A stretch of DNA of 34,695 nucleotides, from assembly GCA_944358895.1 (NCBI GenBank), contig CALVSB010000015.1, positions 1-34,695 of the forward strand, given 5' to 3'. Origin of the DNA: an uncultured Bacilli bacterium. GTDB taxonomy: Bacteria > Bacillota_I > Bacilli_A > RFN20 > CAG-826. Under the pieces are notes generated by a model. That model was not told where the DNA came from and searched no databases. It saw nothing but the letters and a program-made list of their open reading frames with translations. The translations under genes and the position numbers were made by a program. The first letter of the stretch is position 1. Each line of letters starts with the position of its first letter. Positions 9,191 through 17,825 of this stretch are shown one piece after another.

Positions 9191-9196
9191 AGTATA
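9191..9196 (-). promoter_or_regulatory. Candidate -10 box of the coaX operon
   Basis: TATACT on the - strand, 46 nt before coaX. No good -35 hexamer is visible at 16-18 bp, so this is weak. Confidence 0.35.
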
Positions 9197-9240
9197 GGAA
9201 AAGAAAGGCAGACAAGGAAGAGTTAAGCTAAACTAAGGCC

Positions 9241-9702
9241 ATGAAGCAAATCGATGTTTTCGGGGTCAGGCGCGCCATCCTCCTCTATGCCTTGGCCCTC
9301 GGCCTTTCCGTCGTCGGGATCGCGGCCTTCGCGGCCTTCTACCTCATCTTCGGACAAGATTGGCTCTTCTGGTGCATCTTCCTCATGGTGGTCGTCACCC
9401 TTTATATGGGGTACCTGCTCGTCTACGAGGCTTATTTCCGCTACGGGAAGGAAGTCGCCCTCAAAGGCCACTTCGTCGTGGCCGAGGTTTCCTGGCACGA
9501 CCCCTTCGGGCGGCCAAGGGAGAAAATATCCGCCATCTACGAAACAGAAAAAGGCCAATTGGTTGGCCTTTTGCTGGGGAATTTCAGCCTCTACCGCCAA
9601 AAGAAAGCCGAAGGAGAGAAGATTTACTGCTTCCTTCTCGACGATGGGCGGTTTTTGGCCGTCGACCCGCGCTCGAAGCTCTACAAGGACCCCGCGGACT
9701 GA
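9241..9702 (+). CDS. Unrecognised two-helix membrane protein
   Basis: A 153-residue protein I do not recognise. Two strongly hydrophobic helices lie at about 13-36 and 40-62. A hydrophilic C-terminal part of about 90 residues follows, probably cytosolic, with alternating strand-like hydrophobics (HFVVAEVSWHD, IYCFLLDDGRFLAVD). There is no normal ribosome site: AAGG sits only 2 nt before the ATG. A TAAACT at 9229-9234 lies at the distance expected for transcription to begin at the start codon, so the mRNA may be leaderless. It is divergent from coaX, 96 bp apart, and its last 22 bp overlap the end of the opposing lipoprotein gene. The pairing with that gene suggests an envelope role, nothing more. 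Confidence 0.65.
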   Translation: MKQIDVFGVRRAILLYALALGLSVVGIAAFAAFYLIFGQDWLFWCIFLMVVVTLYMGYLLVYEAYFRYGKEVALKGHFVVAEVSWHDPFGRPREKISAIYETEKGQLVGLLLGNFSLYRQKKAEGEKIYCFLLDDGRFLAVDPRSKLYKDPAD

Positions 9703-10844
9703 ATCGTCGAAAGATGCTCCCGCCTGGCCTCCCCGAGGGAGAGGCGGAGCTTCCCCCAGTCGAAATAGGCAAAATCGGTCCCTTCCTCGTCGAAGAGCCA
9801 GGCTTCCTTGAAGAGGGGCCGGAGGGCGTCGCCGAAGGGATCGACCTCGTCCGGGGAGGCGTCGGCGGGCAGGGCCTCCGCAAGGAGGTCTGTTCCATCC
9901 GCGTAACGCGTTTCCCTTAAGAGGGTCATTCCCTCGATTTCGTGAAGAGGGAGGAAGCGCCCTTCCCCTTTGAAGGGGGACGAGGCGCTGAGAAACGGGG
10001 CTTGAACGTAACTTCCCTCTTCCCCAAGCCCTCTCTGCCGGGAAAGGACGAGGCCTTCGTATTTTTCGAAGACCCTCCGTTCGGCCGCGTAGGCGCTGAC
10101 GGCCGCGGCTAGCTCGATATCGTCGCCCCGATCGAAGGAGGAAAGGGAAGACAGGGGATTCCCCTCCTCGTCGAGGATGAGGCGGGCAAGGAGGTAATGG
10201 CTTTCGCTTCGTTCCTCGGAAAGGGCGAGATCGTATTCGACTGCCGCTTCCCGCCGCTCGAAGAGGCCGACCAGCTCGTATTCCTCGTTCCCGAGGGGTA
10301 CAGCGGAAAGCTCGTCGAAGGCCATCATCTTGAGGAGGGAATCCTGCCCTTCGAGGCTGTTCATGTAGATGTAGCGGCCGTCGTAAAGGCCGACCTCCTC
10401 GGGGCCGAAGATGGAATGCCTTTCACTTTCGTAGAAGCTATGGAGCCCTTCTTCCAAAGCCGCGACCCGGGCCGACGGAAGGTAATAGGCGAGGTAGTCG
10501 GTTTTCTTCGAAAGGCGGGCTTCCACCGCCCCATAAGGATGCTCCGGGCTTCCAAGGTCGCGGTAAAAGTAGGGCTCGTCGTCGTTTATGTCGTCGTAGC
10601 CTTGATAGAAGACGAGGTTCGTCGTCGCGATTCGCTCGGTCCCGCCGAGGAGGCCGATCCGGTTTTCGTTCGGGTCGAGGTCAGGGACATAGGTCTCTTC
10701 CTCGAAGGCCCAAAGGATCTCATCCGCCGATTCAGCAGGGGAAGGCGAAGACGAGGAAGCCCCGCCCTCCTCGCAGGAAGCGAGGCCGAGGGAGGCGAGA
10801 GCAAGGGTCAAAAGTAACACGCGGCCCATCCTTTTTCCTTTCAT
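9681..10844 (-). CDS. Large lipoprotein of unknown function
   Basis: A 387-residue protein with a clear lipoprotein signal: MKGKRMGR, a hydrophobic core, then LASC with the Cys at 24. A Ser/Pro/Glu-rich linker follows (25-40), then an acidic extracellular domain rich in Glu, Asp, Tyr and Leu. No known domain was recognised. AAAGGAG precedes the ATG at 10844 by 7 nt. Its C-terminal section from about residue 335 (DPFGDALRPLF) is similar to that of the 85-residue lipoprotein at 220-477, so the window holds two members of one family, one with the middle removed. It stands alone after the leuS terminator. Its end overlaps the convergent gene at 9241-9702 by 22 bp. Confidence 0.8.
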   Translation of the reverse strand: MKGKRMGRVLLLTLALASLGLASCEEGGASSSSPSPAESADEILWAFEEETYVPDLDPNENRIGLLGGTERIATTNLVFYQGYDDINDDEPYFYRDLGSPEHPYGAVEARLSKKTDYLAYYLPSARVAALEEGLHSFYESERHSIFGPEEVGLYDGRYIYMNSLEGQDSLLKMMAFDELSAVPLGNEEYELVGLFERREAAVEYDLALSEERSESHYLLARLILDEEGNPLSSLSSFDRGDDIELAAAVSAYAAERRVFEKYEGLVLSRQRGLGEEGSYVQAPFLSASSPFKGEGRFLPLHEIEGMTLLRETRYADGTDLLAEALPADASPDEVDPFGDALRPLFKEAWLFDEEGTDFAYFDWGKLRLSLGEARREHLSTIQSAGSL

Positions 10845-10992
10845 CTTGAATCTCCTTTCTGCCTTTGGGACTAGGCGAATTCGTCAAAAGAAGCCGTTTT
10901 TGCCTTGGTTTTTTTCTTCTAGGCATTTTCACCATAGGGCAAATAAAAAAATTTCAAAGGAAAATTTTACGTTTTTGTTCTTTTCGTAACGG
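10845..10992. other. AT-rich upstream region of the large lipoprotein
   Basis: A non-coding leader with a run of A/T around 10945-10985. A weak - strand candidate promoter is TTTGAA, 16 bp, TATGGT. No gene is seen. Confidence 0.35.
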
Positions 10993-11023
10993 AAAGAAAA
11001 AGCGGCCCGCGAGAGCAGGCCGC
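10993..11023 (-). terminator. Terminator of the glgCDA-leuS operon
   Basis: On the - strand GCGGCC (11018-11023) pairs with GGCCGC (11002-11007) across a 10-nt loop and is followed by TTTTTCTTT, 17 nt after the leuS stop. Confidence 0.85.
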
Positions 11024-11039
11024 CATAGGAAGAGCTTAA

Positions 11040-13448
11040 TCAGATGACGACGACGTTCACGATCCGCCCGGGGACGTAGATGAACTTCTTGACCGTTTTC
11101 CCTTCGAGGAAGGGCCTGGCCTTCGCCGAGGCGAAAGCTGCCTTTTGGGCCGTCTCCTCGTCCGCGTCCTTGCTGAGGAGAAGGACGTCGCGGACCTTGC
11201 CGTTGACCGAGAGGGCCACCTTGACCGTCGCCTCGGCGAGCTTGCTCTCGTCGTAGGCCGGCCAGCTCTCGTAGTCGATGAAGCCCTGATGGCCGAGCTT
11301 TTCCCACATTTCCTCCCCGATGAAGGGGGCGATGCAGGAGAGGATCTTCACGAAGCCTTCGAGATAGGGCTTATAGAGGCTCGTCGCCTTGTAGCAGTCG
11401 TTGACGAAGACCATCATGGCGGCGATGGCCGTGTTGAAGGAGAGGCTCTCGAAGTCGGAGGTGCACTTCTTCACCATCGCGTTGTAGGAACGGTCGAGCG
11501 AGCCGTCGTTTTGTTCGCTGATCCGCGAGAGGTAAGGTTCCTCGTCGACGAGGCGGTAGACCCGTTCGAGGAAGCGCCGGGCCCCGGTGAGCCCGGTCGT
11601 CGACCACGGCTTCACTTCGTTTAAGGGGCCGGCGAACATCTCGAAGAGGCGGAGGCTATCGGCCCCGTAGTCGCGGACGATGTCGTCGGGATTGACGACG
11701 TTCCCGCGGCTCTTCGACATCTTCTCCCCATTTTCCCCGAGGATCATCCCTTGGTGGACGAGCTTCTTGAAGGGCTCGGTTCCGCTCACGACGCCGATGT
11801 CGTGGAGGAACTTGTACCAGAAGCGGGCGTAGAGAAGGTGGAGGACGGCATGTTCGGCCCCGCCGACGTAGAGGTCGACCGGCATCCAGTGGTCGGAGAG
11901 CTTCTTGTCGCAAAGGCACTTATCGTTATGGGGATCGATGTAGCGGAGATAGTACCAGGAGGAACCGGCCCACTGGGGCATCGTGTTGGTCTCCCGGACA
12001 TAGTCCTTCCCGCCTTTCTTCACGTGGAGCCAGCTTTCCGGGGCTCTCGAGAGCGGCGGCTTCCCGTCGCGGGTCGGAGTGAAGTCGTCGAGGGGCGGGA
12101 GGGTGAGCGGCAGCTCGTCTTCCGAAAGGGGGATTTCCTCCCCTTTCCCGTCGGAAAGCATTGGGATCGGCTCGCCCCAGTAGCGCTGGCGGGAGAAGAT
12201 CCAGTCGCGGAGCTTGTAGTTGATCTTTTCCTCGCCCCGCTTCATCTCCTCGAGCTTATGGAGGATGGCCTTCTTGGCCCCGGCGATGTCGAGTCCGTCG
12301 GCGAAGGCGCTATTGATGTGCTTCCCGTCGCCTTCGTAGGCATGCTCGGAGATGTCGCCCTCGATCACCTGGATCATCTCGAGCCCGTGGGCCTTGGCGA
12401 ACTGGTAGTCGCGCTCGTCGTGGGCCGGGACGGCCATCACGGCCCCGGAGCCGTAGCTGCCGAGGACGTAGTCGGCGACGTAGATCGGGATCTTCCGCCC
12501 GTTGATGGGATTCACGGCATAGGCGCCGGTGAAAACCCCCGTTTTCTCCTTTTCCGAGGCGGATATGCGGGCCAAATCGCTCTTGGAAGACGCTTCTTTG
12601 ACATAGCTTTCGACCGCTTCCTTGTTATCGGGATGAACGATCGAGCTAAGGAGCGGGTGCTCCGGGGCGAGACAGCAATAGGTGCAGCCGAAAAGGGTAT
12701 CGACCCGAGTGGTGAAGACCTTGAAATGGAGGTCGGTGAAAGCGACCCCGAAATCGATTTCGACCCCGGAGGAGCGGCCGATCCAGTTCTTTTGCATCTC
12801 GAGGGTCGACTTCGGCCAGTCGAGGCCTTCGAGCCCTTCCTCGAGCTTATCGGCATAGGCGGTTATCTTGAGGATCCACTGCCGCATCGGCATCCGGATG
12901 ACCGGGTAGCCGCCGCGCTCGCTTTTCCCGTCGATCACCTCTTCGTTGGCGAGGACGGTCCCGAGTTCCGGGCAATAGTTGACCGGGACGTCGGAAACGT
13001 AGGCGAGGTCGTGCTTGAAAAGCTCCACGAAAATCCATTGGGTCCACTTGTAGTATTCCGGGTCGATCGTCGCGATTTCCCGCGACCAGTCGTAGGAAAA
13101 GCCGAGCATCTTGAGCTGCTCGCGGAAGTGGTCGATGTTCTTCCTGGTGAAGGCTTCCGGGTGCTGATTGTTCTTGATGGCGAACTGCTCGGCCGGTAAG
13201 CCGAAGGCATCCCAGCCCATCGGATGGAGGACGTTGTAGCCCTGCATCCTTTTCATCCTGCTCACGATGTCGGTCGCCGTGTAGCCTTCCGGGTGCCCGA
13301 CGTGGAGCCCCTGCCCCGAGGGGAAGGGGAACATGTCGAGGGCATAGAATTTGGGTTTCGAAAAGTCCGAGGTATCGCAAGCGTAGGGCTTCTTTTCCTC
13401 GATTTGCTCGCGCCACCGCTTCTCGATGCGCTTGTGGTCGTAACTCAT
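11040..13448 (-). CDS. leuS: Leucyl-tRNA synthetase
   Basis: A class I aminoacyl-tRNA synthetase charging tRNA-Leu. It has 802 residues, the usual bacterial length. The HIGH motif appears as HVGH in [16 protein letters not shown] near residue 45 and KMSKS as KMSKSRGN near 575. The CP1 editing domain contains the Thr-rich TTRVDTLFG, and the C-terminal anticodon-binding and tRNA-elbow domains are complete. GGAGGT lies 5 nt before the ATG at 13448. It starts only 21 nt after the glgA stop with no terminator between, so it is probably read through from the glycogen genes, an uncommon partner for leuS. No T-box leader, often seen before leuS in Firmicutes, was found in front of it. Confidence 0.98.
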   Translation of the reverse strand: MSYDHKRIEKRWREQIEEKKPYACDTSDFSKPKFYALDMFPFPSGQGLHVGHPEGYTATDIVSRMKRMQGYNVLHPMGWDAFGLPAEQFAIKNNQHPEAFTRKNIDHFREQLKMLGFSYDWSREIATIDPEYYKWTQWIFVELFKHDLAYVSDVPVNYCPELGTVLANEEVIDGKSERGGYPVIRMPMRQWILKITAYADKLEEGLEGLDWPKSTLEMQKNWIGRSSGVEIDFGVAFTDLHFKVFTTRVDTLFGCTYCCLAPEHPLLSSIVHPDNKEAVESYVKEASSKSDLARISASEKEKTGVFTGAYAVNPINGRKIPIYVADYVLGSYGSGAVMAVPAHDERDYQFAKAHGLEMIQVIEGDISEHAYEGDGKHINSAFADGLDIAGAKKAILHKLEEMKRGEEKINYKLRDWIFSRQRYWGEPIPMLSDGKGEEIPLSEDELPLTLPPLDDFTPTRDGKPPLSRAPESWLHVKKGGKDYVRETNTMPQWAGSSWYYLRYIDPHNDKCLCDKKLSDHWMPVDLYVGGAEHAVLHLLYARFWYKFLHDIGVVSGTEPFKKLVHQGMILGENGEKMSKSRGNVVNPDDIVRDYGADSLRLFEMFAGPLNEVKPWSTTGLTGARRFLERVYRLVDEEPYLSRISEQNDGSLDRSYNAMVKKCTSDFESLSFNTAIAAMMVFVNDCYKATSLYKPYLEGFVKILSCIAPFIGEEMWEKLGHQGFIDYESWPAYDESKLAEATVKVALSVNGKVRDVLLLSKDADEETAQKAAFASAKARPFLEGKTVKKFIYVPGRIVNVVVI

Positions 13449-13469
13449 AAAAGACCTCCGTGTGGGGGC

Positions 13470-14894
13470 CTAGGCGATCGAACGGTAGAGGTCGCGGTAA
13501 CGGGCGGCCGATTTCTTCCACGAGCGGTCAAGGCCCATGGCCCAACGCGCCATCTCGTAATAGAGCCCCTGGTTGGAATAGGTTTCCTCCGCGAGGCCGA
13601 CGGCGTAGTCGAGGCCTTGCTCATTATAGTCGCGGAAGGCGAGCCCGTCAGGCTTACTCGAGCCAAGATCCCGGTATCCGTGGACGGTATCGGAGAGCCC
13701 GCCGGTGTAGCGGACGATCGGGAGGGTCCCGTAGCGCTGGGCGATCATCTGGGAAATCCCGCACGGCTCGAAGAGGCTCGGCATGAGGAAGAAGTCGCTC
13801 CCGGCGTAGATCTTGTGGGCCAGGGTGTTGTTGTAGCCGATGTAGATGCCCATCGTGCCCGAGTACTGGCGCCGGAGTTCCTCGAGTTCCTGCTCAAGTT
13901 CGTATTCGCCGCTTCCGACGACGAGGAAGTTGGCCCCGTGGGCCAAGGCCCGCCGCATCGAGTGGATGGCGAGGCCGATTCCCTTCTGGAAGGAAAGGCG
14001 GGAGACGAGCCCGTAGACCGGGCCGCCCATCCAGTTTACCCCGAAGGAGGCGAGGAGGTCGGCTTGGTTGAGGTGCTTTCCGTCCTCGAGATCCTTCCCC
14101 TTCCCGTAATTCTGGGCGATGTAGACGTCGGTCCTTGGATTCCACTCCTCGGTATCGATCCCGTTGAGGATCCCGACGAAGTCCTTTTCCCGGAGGCGGA
14201 GGACCCCGTCGAGCCCTTGGGAGAGGGCCGGGGTCAACAGTTCTTCCCGGTGGGTCGGGGAGACGGTCGTCACCTTGTCGGCGAAGACGATACCGGATTT
14301 GAGGGTCGAGACCATGCCTTCGAAGCGGACGGCCCCCGAATCGAAGAGAACGTCGCTCAGTCCGTAGAAGTCGTTGAGGAAGTACTTGTCGATCATCCCC
14401 TTGAAGGCCGGGTTATGGATGGTGAGCACCGTCTTCGTGTGGTCGTAATAAGGATCCTCCCGGTTCTTCAGGAGGCAGGGGATCATGGCGCTTTGCCAGT
14501 CGTGGACGTGGATGACGTCGGGGCAGAAGGAAGCGACTTTCAGGGCTTCGAGGGCCCCGAGGGCGAAGAAGGCGAAGCGCTCGCCGTCGTCGTTGTAGCC
14601 GTAGAGGGACTCCCGCGAAAAGTAGTAATCGTTCTGGATAAGGAGGAACTTCACGCCTTCGTGCTCGTAGGAGAAGACGGCCGCCCCCTGCTGCCGCCAG
14701 GACATCTGGACGAAAAAGCCACCGAGCTTCGTAAGCTTCAGGTGGCGATCGGCGATCGCTTGGTAAAAGGGCAGGACGATGACGACTTCGTCACCGGCCT
14801 TCACGAGGGCTTTGCTAAGGGAAAAGGCGACGTCGGCGAGGCCTCCCGTCTTGCAAAGGGGAAGGGCCTCGCTCGCGACCATGGCGATTTTCAT
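13470..14894 (-). CDS. glgA: Glycogen synthase (ADP-glucose type)
   Basis: A GT5-family glucosyltransferase that extends alpha-1,4-glucan chains from ADP-glucose. At 474 residues it has the typical bacterial length. The N-terminal MKIAMVASEA...CKTGGLADV carries the KxGGL nucleotide-binding motif near residue 15. The second GT-B domain has SLFEPCGISQMIAQRYGTLPI, with the catalytic Glu and PCG, and the RYTGGLSDTV loop. The ATG at 14894 is chosen because it gives this N-terminus and AAGGAG lies 7 nt upstream; it overlaps the glgD stop by ATGA (14891-14894). Longer upstream frames are shadows inside glgD. No branching enzyme or phosphorylase is in the window. Confidence 0.97.
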   Translation of the reverse strand: MKIAMVASEALPLCKTGGLADVAFSLSKALVKAGDEVVIVLPFYQAIADRHLKLTKLGGFFVQMSWRQQGAAVFSYEHEGVKFLLIQNDYYFSRESLYGYNDDGERFAFFALGALEALKVASFCPDVIHVHDWQSAMIPCLLKNREDPYYDHTKTVLTIHNPAFKGMIDKYFLNDFYGLSDVLFDSGAVRFEGMVSTLKSGIVFADKVTTVSPTHREELLTPALSQGLDGVLRLREKDFVGILNGIDTEEWNPRTDVYIAQNYGKGKDLEDGKHLNQADLLASFGVNWMGGPVYGLVSRLSFQKGIGLAIHSMRRALAHGANFLVVGSGEYELEQELEELRRQYSGTMGIYIGYNNTLAHKIYAGSDFFLMPSLFEPCGISQMIAQRYGTLPIVRYTGGLSDTVHGYRDLGSSKPDGLAFRDYNEQGLDYAVGLAEETYSNQGLYYEMARWAMGLDRSWKKSAARYRDLYRSIA

Positions 14895-16009
14895 AGGATG
14901 GCTCCTTGCTTGAGGTAGATCGGGGTCTTGCCGTCGCCCTCGATGGCGTGGCGGGCGGTGATGATCGAGTACTTGTCGATGACGCAGTTCTTGACCGTCG
15001 CCTTGTCGCCGATTGAGACGTTCGAGAAGACGATCGAATCCTCCACCACCGCGTCCTTGCCGACCTTGACGTCCCGGCAGATGATCGAGTGGCGGACCGT
15101 CCCCTCGACGATGCAGCCGTTGGAGACGAAGGAGTCGCTCACGTTCGCCTTCGACCCGTAGAGGGCCGGCGGGGTATCGTGGGTCAAGGTATAGATCGGG
15201 CGTTCCTTCACGAAGAGGGAGGCGGCGATATCGGGATTGAGCATCTCGAAGGAATAGTCGATGTAATGCTTGAAGGAATCGAAGCGCCTGGCGTAGCCGG
15301 TCCACGGGACGGCACGGACCTTGATCCTCTCGGCCTTGAGGAGATATTCCATCGTCTCCCGGAAGCCGAAGGACATGTCGACCCGTTCGTGGGCCTTGAG
15401 AATCTCGAAGAGGACGTCCCGCTTCATGATCCAGACCTCGAGGGAGACGTTGGCTTCCTTCTTCCGCCCGGCGTTCTTCGCCGTCTCGACGACATAGCCG
15501 TCCTTGTCGACCTTGAAGGCATAGGAGCCGATGAATTCTTTGTCGGCATCCTTGATCGGCTTATAGACGATCGTGAGGTCCTCCCCGCGGGCCATGTGCT
15601 CCTCGATGATGGGACGGAGGTCGATGTTGGCCACGATGTGGGGCGAGGCCACCACGATGGTCGAGGCTTGCGAATCGTAGAGGACCCAGTCGTTTTCCTT
15701 GACGTTGGCCACGTCGGTGTTGTAGGCCGGGTTGAGGATCCCCCGCTCGTTGTAGAAGATGACCTCGCGGCCGATCTTCGTGTTGTTGGTCCAGCTCGAA
15801 AGGTTGCCCATGTGCTTGAGCATCGAGCGCTGATGGTCCTTGATGAGGACCCCGATGGCGTCGATCCCGGCGTTGCAGAAGTTGCTCAGGGCGAAATCGC
15901 AGAAAGCAAAGCGCCCGAGGAAGGAGGTCGAGGCCAGGGGGCGGGAGGAGGTAAGGCCCCCGAGCTCCGGGGAATTGTGGCAATTGAGAAGTCCGATGAT
16001 CTGGCTCAT
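14891..16009 (-). CDS. glgD: GlgD, non-catalytic-type ADP-glucose pyrophosphorylase subunit
   Basis: A homologue of GlgC found with it in Firmicutes; the two form a heterotetrameric ADP-glucose pyrophosphorylase. The 372 residues show the nucleotidyltransferase fold at 1-240 and a left-handed beta-helix built from hexapeptide repeats at about 270-365 (VSDSF, VEGTV, VKVGKDAVVEDS). The glycine-rich LAGGKGTRL of active GlgC is replaced by LLNCHNSPELGGLT, consistent with a regulatory, non-catalytic subunit as known for the family. It overlaps glgC and glgA by 4-bp ATGA junctions on both sides, so stoichiometric co-translation is likely. Confidence 0.95.
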   Translation of the reverse strand: MSQIIGLLNCHNSPELGGLTSSRPLASTSFLGRFAFCDFALSNFCNAGIDAIGVLIKDHQRSMLKHMGNLSSWTNNTKIGREVIFYNERGILNPAYNTDVANVKENDWVLYDSQASTIVVASPHIVANIDLRPIIEEHMARGEDLTIVYKPIKDADKEFIGSYAFKVDKDGYVVETAKNAGRKKEANVSLEVWIMKRDVLFEILKAHERVDMSFGFRETMEYLLKAERIKVRAVPWTGYARRFDSFKHYIDYSFEMLNPDIAASLFVKERPIYTLTHDTPPALYGSKANVSDSFVSNGCIVEGTVRHSIICRDVKVGKDAVVEDSIVFSNVSIGDKATVKNCVIDKYSIITARHAIEGDGKTPIYLKQGAIL

Positions 16010-17142
16010 AGTCTGGCCGCCTTTCCGTTGACGACGAGGACGATCCCATCGCGCTCGCCGTTCACCTTTTCGTTGTAGTCGACAAGGGTGTCGGGCCCGA
16101 CGATGGCATCGTAGACGCTGGCTCCCTTCCTGATGACGGCCCCGTTCATGACGACCGAGTTGACGACCGAGGCGCCTTCCTCGACGAGGGTGTCGCCCGA
16201 AATGACCGAGTGGCGGACCTTCCCGAGGATCTGGGCCCCTTGGTTGATGAGGGAATCGCTCACCGACGCGTTGGCGCCGATGTACTGCGGGGTCGAGTGG
16301 GCGTCTTCGCTGTAGATCCGGTTGTCGCCCTGGACGGTATAGAGATTGGTCGTCCCGGCGCTCATGAGAAGGTCCATGTTGGCTTGGTGGAGGCTCGCCA
16401 CGGTGCCGACGTCCTTCCAATAGCCTTCGTAGAGATAGACCGAGAGCTTCCGCTTCTCGGAAAGCATCGTCGGGATGATGTCTTTACCGAAGTCGTGGGA
16501 GGAATCTTCTTTCTTGTGGTCGGCTAGTAGCGCCGCCCGGAGGACTTTGTAGGTGAAGATGTAGATGCCCATCGAGGCGAGGTTGGAGATCGGCTTCTTC
16601 GGCTTCTCGACGAACTGGACGATCTCGTCTTTCTCGTTGGCGACGAGGATCCCGAAGCGGGACGCTTCCTCGATCGGGACCCGGTAGACGCTGATCGTGC
16701 AGTCGCTCCCGGTCTGGATGTGCTTCTTGAGCATCGGCTCGTAGGAGCAGCTGTAGATGTGGTCGCCCGAGAGGATGAGGACGTACTCGGGGTCGACCCG
16801 GTCAAGCCAATCGATGTTCTGGTAGATGGCGTCGGCCGTCCCTAAATACCAGTTGCTCCCTTCTTCCGTCTCCTTCGGGGTGAGGACCGAAGTAAGGGAG
16901 CGGACGCCGTTGAGCCCCCACTTCTCGCCGTTGCCGATGTAGGTGTTCAGCTCGCTGCTCTCGTACTGGGTGAGAACCCCGACCGAGGTGATGCCGCTAT
17001 TGGCGCAATTCGATAGCGGAAAGTCGATGATCCGATACTTCCCGCCGTAGCTCACGGCGGGCTTCGCCACTTTCTTGGTGAGCGACTGAAGCCTCGTGCC
17101 CTTGCCGCCTGCCAAGATCATGGCCGCTAGTCTGGTACCCAT
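16006..17142 (-). CDS. glgC: Glucose-1-phosphate adenylyltransferase
   Basis: Makes ADP-glucose from glucose-1-phosphate and ATP, the committed step of glycogen synthesis. The 378 residues show LAGGKGTRLQ at 10-19, FPLSNCANSGI near 41-51, YLGTADAIYQN near 98, LSGDHIY near 123 and the sugar-binding FVEKPKKP near 177. A C-terminal beta-helix is built from hexapeptide repeats (about 290-360). AAGGA lies 6 nt before the ATG at 17142. It is the first gene of glgC-glgD-glgA-leuS. A cre-like sequence 37 bp upstream (17179-17192) suggests carbon catabolite control. Confidence 0.97.
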   Translation of the reverse strand: MGTRLAAMILAGGKGTRLQSLTKKVAKPAVSYGGKYRIIDFPLSNCANSGITSVGVLTQYESSELNTYIGNGEKWGLNGVRSLTSVLTPKETEEGSNWYLGTADAIYQNIDWLDRVDPEYVLILSGDHIYSCSYEPMLKKHIQTGSDCTISVYRVPIEEASRFGILVANEKDEIVQFVEKPKKPISNLASMGIYIFTYKVLRAALLADHKKEDSSHDFGKDIIPTMLSEKRKLSVYLYEGYWKDVGTVASLHQANMDLLMSAGTTNLYTVQGDNRIYSEDAHSTPQYIGANASVSDSLINQGAQILGKVRHSVISGDTLVEEGASVVNSVVMNGAVIRKGASVYDAIVGPDTLVDYNEKVNGERDGIVLVVNGKAARL

Positions 17143-17503
17143 GTCTTTTCCTTGTTTGCCTCCATGTGTTCGACTTCATGATACCGCTTTCACTCGGCCT
17201 TTTAGATATAAAAAACAAGGAATGTTGAGGAAAAAGAGGGTCTCCCCTCGGCCCCGTGCGAAAGGAAAGAGAAAGCCTCGGGCTTTCCTTCGCGCTTTCC
17301 TAAAAAGGGAAAACGGTTCCTCTTTCGCCGACTTCGGACAAAGGGAAGCCTTTTTGCGGAGATTTTCCCCGCGGTCCCGCCTTTCATGAAAGCAAAAAGG
17401 CCAAATCGTCCTCCCCGGAGCCAAAAGAAGCGCCCGAAGACCTAAGGAGCGATTCATATAAGCCCGCCCCCTCCCCCTTCGGGGACGGGCGCGAAATTTA
17501 CCT
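17143..17503. other. Non-coding divergent region between glgC and rpmB
   Basis: This 360-bp stretch holds the glgC leader and cre-like site on the left and ends at the rpmB promoter. A GC-rich hairpin at 17462-17490 (GCCCGCCCC against GGGGACGGGC) has no U-tract on the + strand and lies upstream of the rpmB promoter; on the - strand it runs into TTATATG. Open frames here (for example 17176-17532, - strand) are basic, low-complexity and lack ribosome sites, so no gene is called. Confidence 0.5.
17179..17192 (-). promoter_or_regulatory. cre-like catabolite site upstream of glgC
   Basis: On the - strand TGAAAGCGGTATCA matches TGNAANCGNWNNCA at every specified position. It lies 37 bp before the glgC start. 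One such match would be expected by chance roughly once in two windows of this size, but its position before a glycogen operon supports a real site. Confidence 0.5.
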
Positions 17504-17532
17504 TTGCTTGCCTTTCCCCCGCGTGCTAACAT
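17504..17532 (+). promoter_or_regulatory. Candidate rpmB promoter
   Basis: -35 TTGCTT (17504-17509), 17 bp, -10 TAACAT (17527-17532), leaving a leader of about 31 nt before the rpmB ATG. Confidence 0.5.
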
Positions 17533-17569
17533 TAGCCCCGCGCAATTAGCGTGTTAGAGAGGTGAAAGC

Positions 17570-17764
17570 ATGTCAAGAGTCTGCCCGATTACCGGAAAAG
17601 GTCCCCTCAGCGGCAACAACCGCAGCCACAGCGTCCGTGCGACCCGCCGCGTCTGGAATGCCAATCTCCAGAAGTACCGCATCAACATCAACGGCAAGAT
17701 GGTCCAGGTTCGCATGAGCGCCCGCGCCTATCGTTCGCTCACCAAGTCGACCAAAGGCGAATAA
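17570..17764 (+). CDS. rpmB: 50S ribosomal protein L28
   Basis: A 64-residue large-subunit ribosomal protein. The N-terminus SRVCPITGKGPLSGNNRSHS is the L28 signature, followed by the basic TRRVWNANLQK and the conserved VRMSARAYRSL near 47-57. Only one of the Cys positions of the zinc-binding form is kept. The ribosome site AGAGAGGTGA precedes the ATG. It is a single gene with its own promoter and terminator, and is the outer end of the conserved Bacillus-type block gmk...rpe...rpmB. Unlike most of the block it reads on the + strand and converges on the rpe operon. Confidence 0.97.
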   Translation: MSRVCPITGKGPLSGNNRSHSVRATRRVWNANLQKYRININGKMVQVRMSARAYRSLTKSTKGE

Positions 17765-17784
17765 GGTTCCTAGGCAATGAAAAC

Positions 17785-17810
17785 GGCGGCCAGCGGCCGC
17801 CTTTTCTTTT
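17785..17810 (+). terminator. rpmB terminator
   Basis: GGCGGCC (17785-17791) pairs with GGCCGCC (17795-17801) over a 3-nt loop, followed by TTTTCTTTT. On the - strand the stem is followed by GTTTTC, so it may also serve the opposing operon. Confidence 0.85.
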
Positions 17811-17825
17811 GCCTTTTTTCCTCTT

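Noticed and set aside
13449-13469. A T-box leader for leuS
   Set aside because: Only 21 bp separate leuS from glgA and no T-box core sequence is present.
14891-16420. Longer open frames giving N-terminal extensions of GlgD, GlgA (to 15305), Rpe (to 19920) and the RsmB-like protein (to 23467)
   Set aside because: The extensions lie over upstream genes and are Arg/Pro-rich shadow translations. Internal ATGs with family N-termini and overlaps or ribosome sites fit much better.
17462-17490. A GC-rich hairpin considered as a terminator
   Set aside because: No U-tract follows on the + strand and no gene precedes it on either strand; it lies upstream of the rpmB promoter.
17176-17532. A 118-codon - strand frame in the glgC-rpmB gap
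   Set aside because: Arg/Lys-rich low-complexity product without a ribosome site; it overlaps the rpmB promoter and the glgC cre-like site.
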